A stretch of 6,781 nucleotides of DNA. Origin: Bacteroidota bacterium (lineage in GTDB: Bacteria; Bacteroidota; Ignavibacteria; Ignavibacteriales; Melioribacteraceae). The notes beneath the pieces are model-generated. The model made no database searches and was not told the origin of the DNA. It worked only from the letters and a program-made list of their open reading frames with translations. Location: positions 1 to 6,781 of the forward strand of contig JAMCSN010000309.1 of NCBI GenBank assembly GCA_023381535.1. Reading direction: 5' to 3'. Below are positions 6,658 through 6,781 of the stretch, in pieces (the first letter of the stretch is position 1; each line of letters begins with the position of its first letter). A program made the translations under genes and the position numbers.

Positions 6658-6662
6658 TTAAT

Positions 6663-6781
6663 ATGTCAAAGACATTCGAAGTTATTGAACGAGTTGGAAT
6701 TTCCACCGAAGGAATTTCCGAAGCAGTCAAGGAGATTGTTTTGGAAGCGAATTCTGAAAAGAAAGTCGGCTGGTTTGAAGT
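6663..6781 (+). CDS. Dodecin-family flavin-binding protein, N-terminal part (3' end outside window)
   Basis: Forty codons from the ATG are visible; the last is incomplete but decodes as valine. The frame is still open at the window end; complete dodecins have about 65-75 residues. The fragment shows the dodecin pattern: a first strand with KTFEVIERVG (3-12), a short STEGISEA turn (14-21) opening the single helix (about 18-31), and VGWFEV (35-40) starting the second strand. W37 is at the position of the tryptophan that stacks on flavin in characterised dodecins. Dodecins form hollow dodecamers that store or buffer riboflavin or FMN, sometimes coenzyme A, in the cytosol. The gene is divergent from fur, so the two share the regulatory region 6470-6662. 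Family assignment rests on half the protein. Confidence 0.85.
   Translation, partial: MSKTFEVIERVGISTEGISEAVKEIVLEANSEKKVGWFE

Overview
The window looks like chromosomal DNA from a member of the Bacteroidota/Ignavibacteriota (FCB) lineage. The inference rests on an AT-rich genome with a TonB-dependent outer-membrane receptor, a secreted M28 peptidase with PA and PDZ domains, and mostly weak or absent Shine-Dalgarno sequences. No RNA gene, insertion sequence, CRISPR array or prophage trace was seen, and no wholly new system is evident. The content is an iron-uptake locus with some less usual companions.

Layout, left to right. The C-terminal half of a TonB-dependent receptor (+ strand, cut by the window start) ends at 1105. 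A short hairpin at 1122-1147 separates it from a convergent block of five minus-strand genes. In transcription order this block is fur (6469-6008), feoA (6015-5788), feoB (5781-3739), an RNase Z-like metallo-beta-lactamase-fold hydrolase (3735-3016) and a secreted M28 metallopeptidase with a C-terminal PDZ domain (2974-1175). fur and feoA overlap by 8 bases, and feoA/feoB and feoB/hydrolase are 6 and 3 bases apart. The peptidase follows after 41 bases with its own strong GGAGG. A 193-base divergent intergenic region (6470-6662) then leads to the first 40 codons of a dodecin-like gene on the + strand, cut by the window end.

How the genes fit together. FeoB is the inner-membrane GTP-gated Fe(II) transporter, FeoA its small cytosolic SH3-like partner, and Fur the Fe(II)-sensing repressor. 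Fur as first gene suggests that regulator and transporter are expressed together and probably feed back on the divergent region, which holds several TCTAAA/TTTAGA half-site-like elements. The hydrolase and the peptidase appear to be passengers or accessory members; no direct iron role can be read from their sequences. Points worth a second look are the loss of one Fur metal site, a long extracytoplasmic FeoB loop, the hydrolase that ends right after its last metal ligand, and the repeat-rich divergent promoter region.
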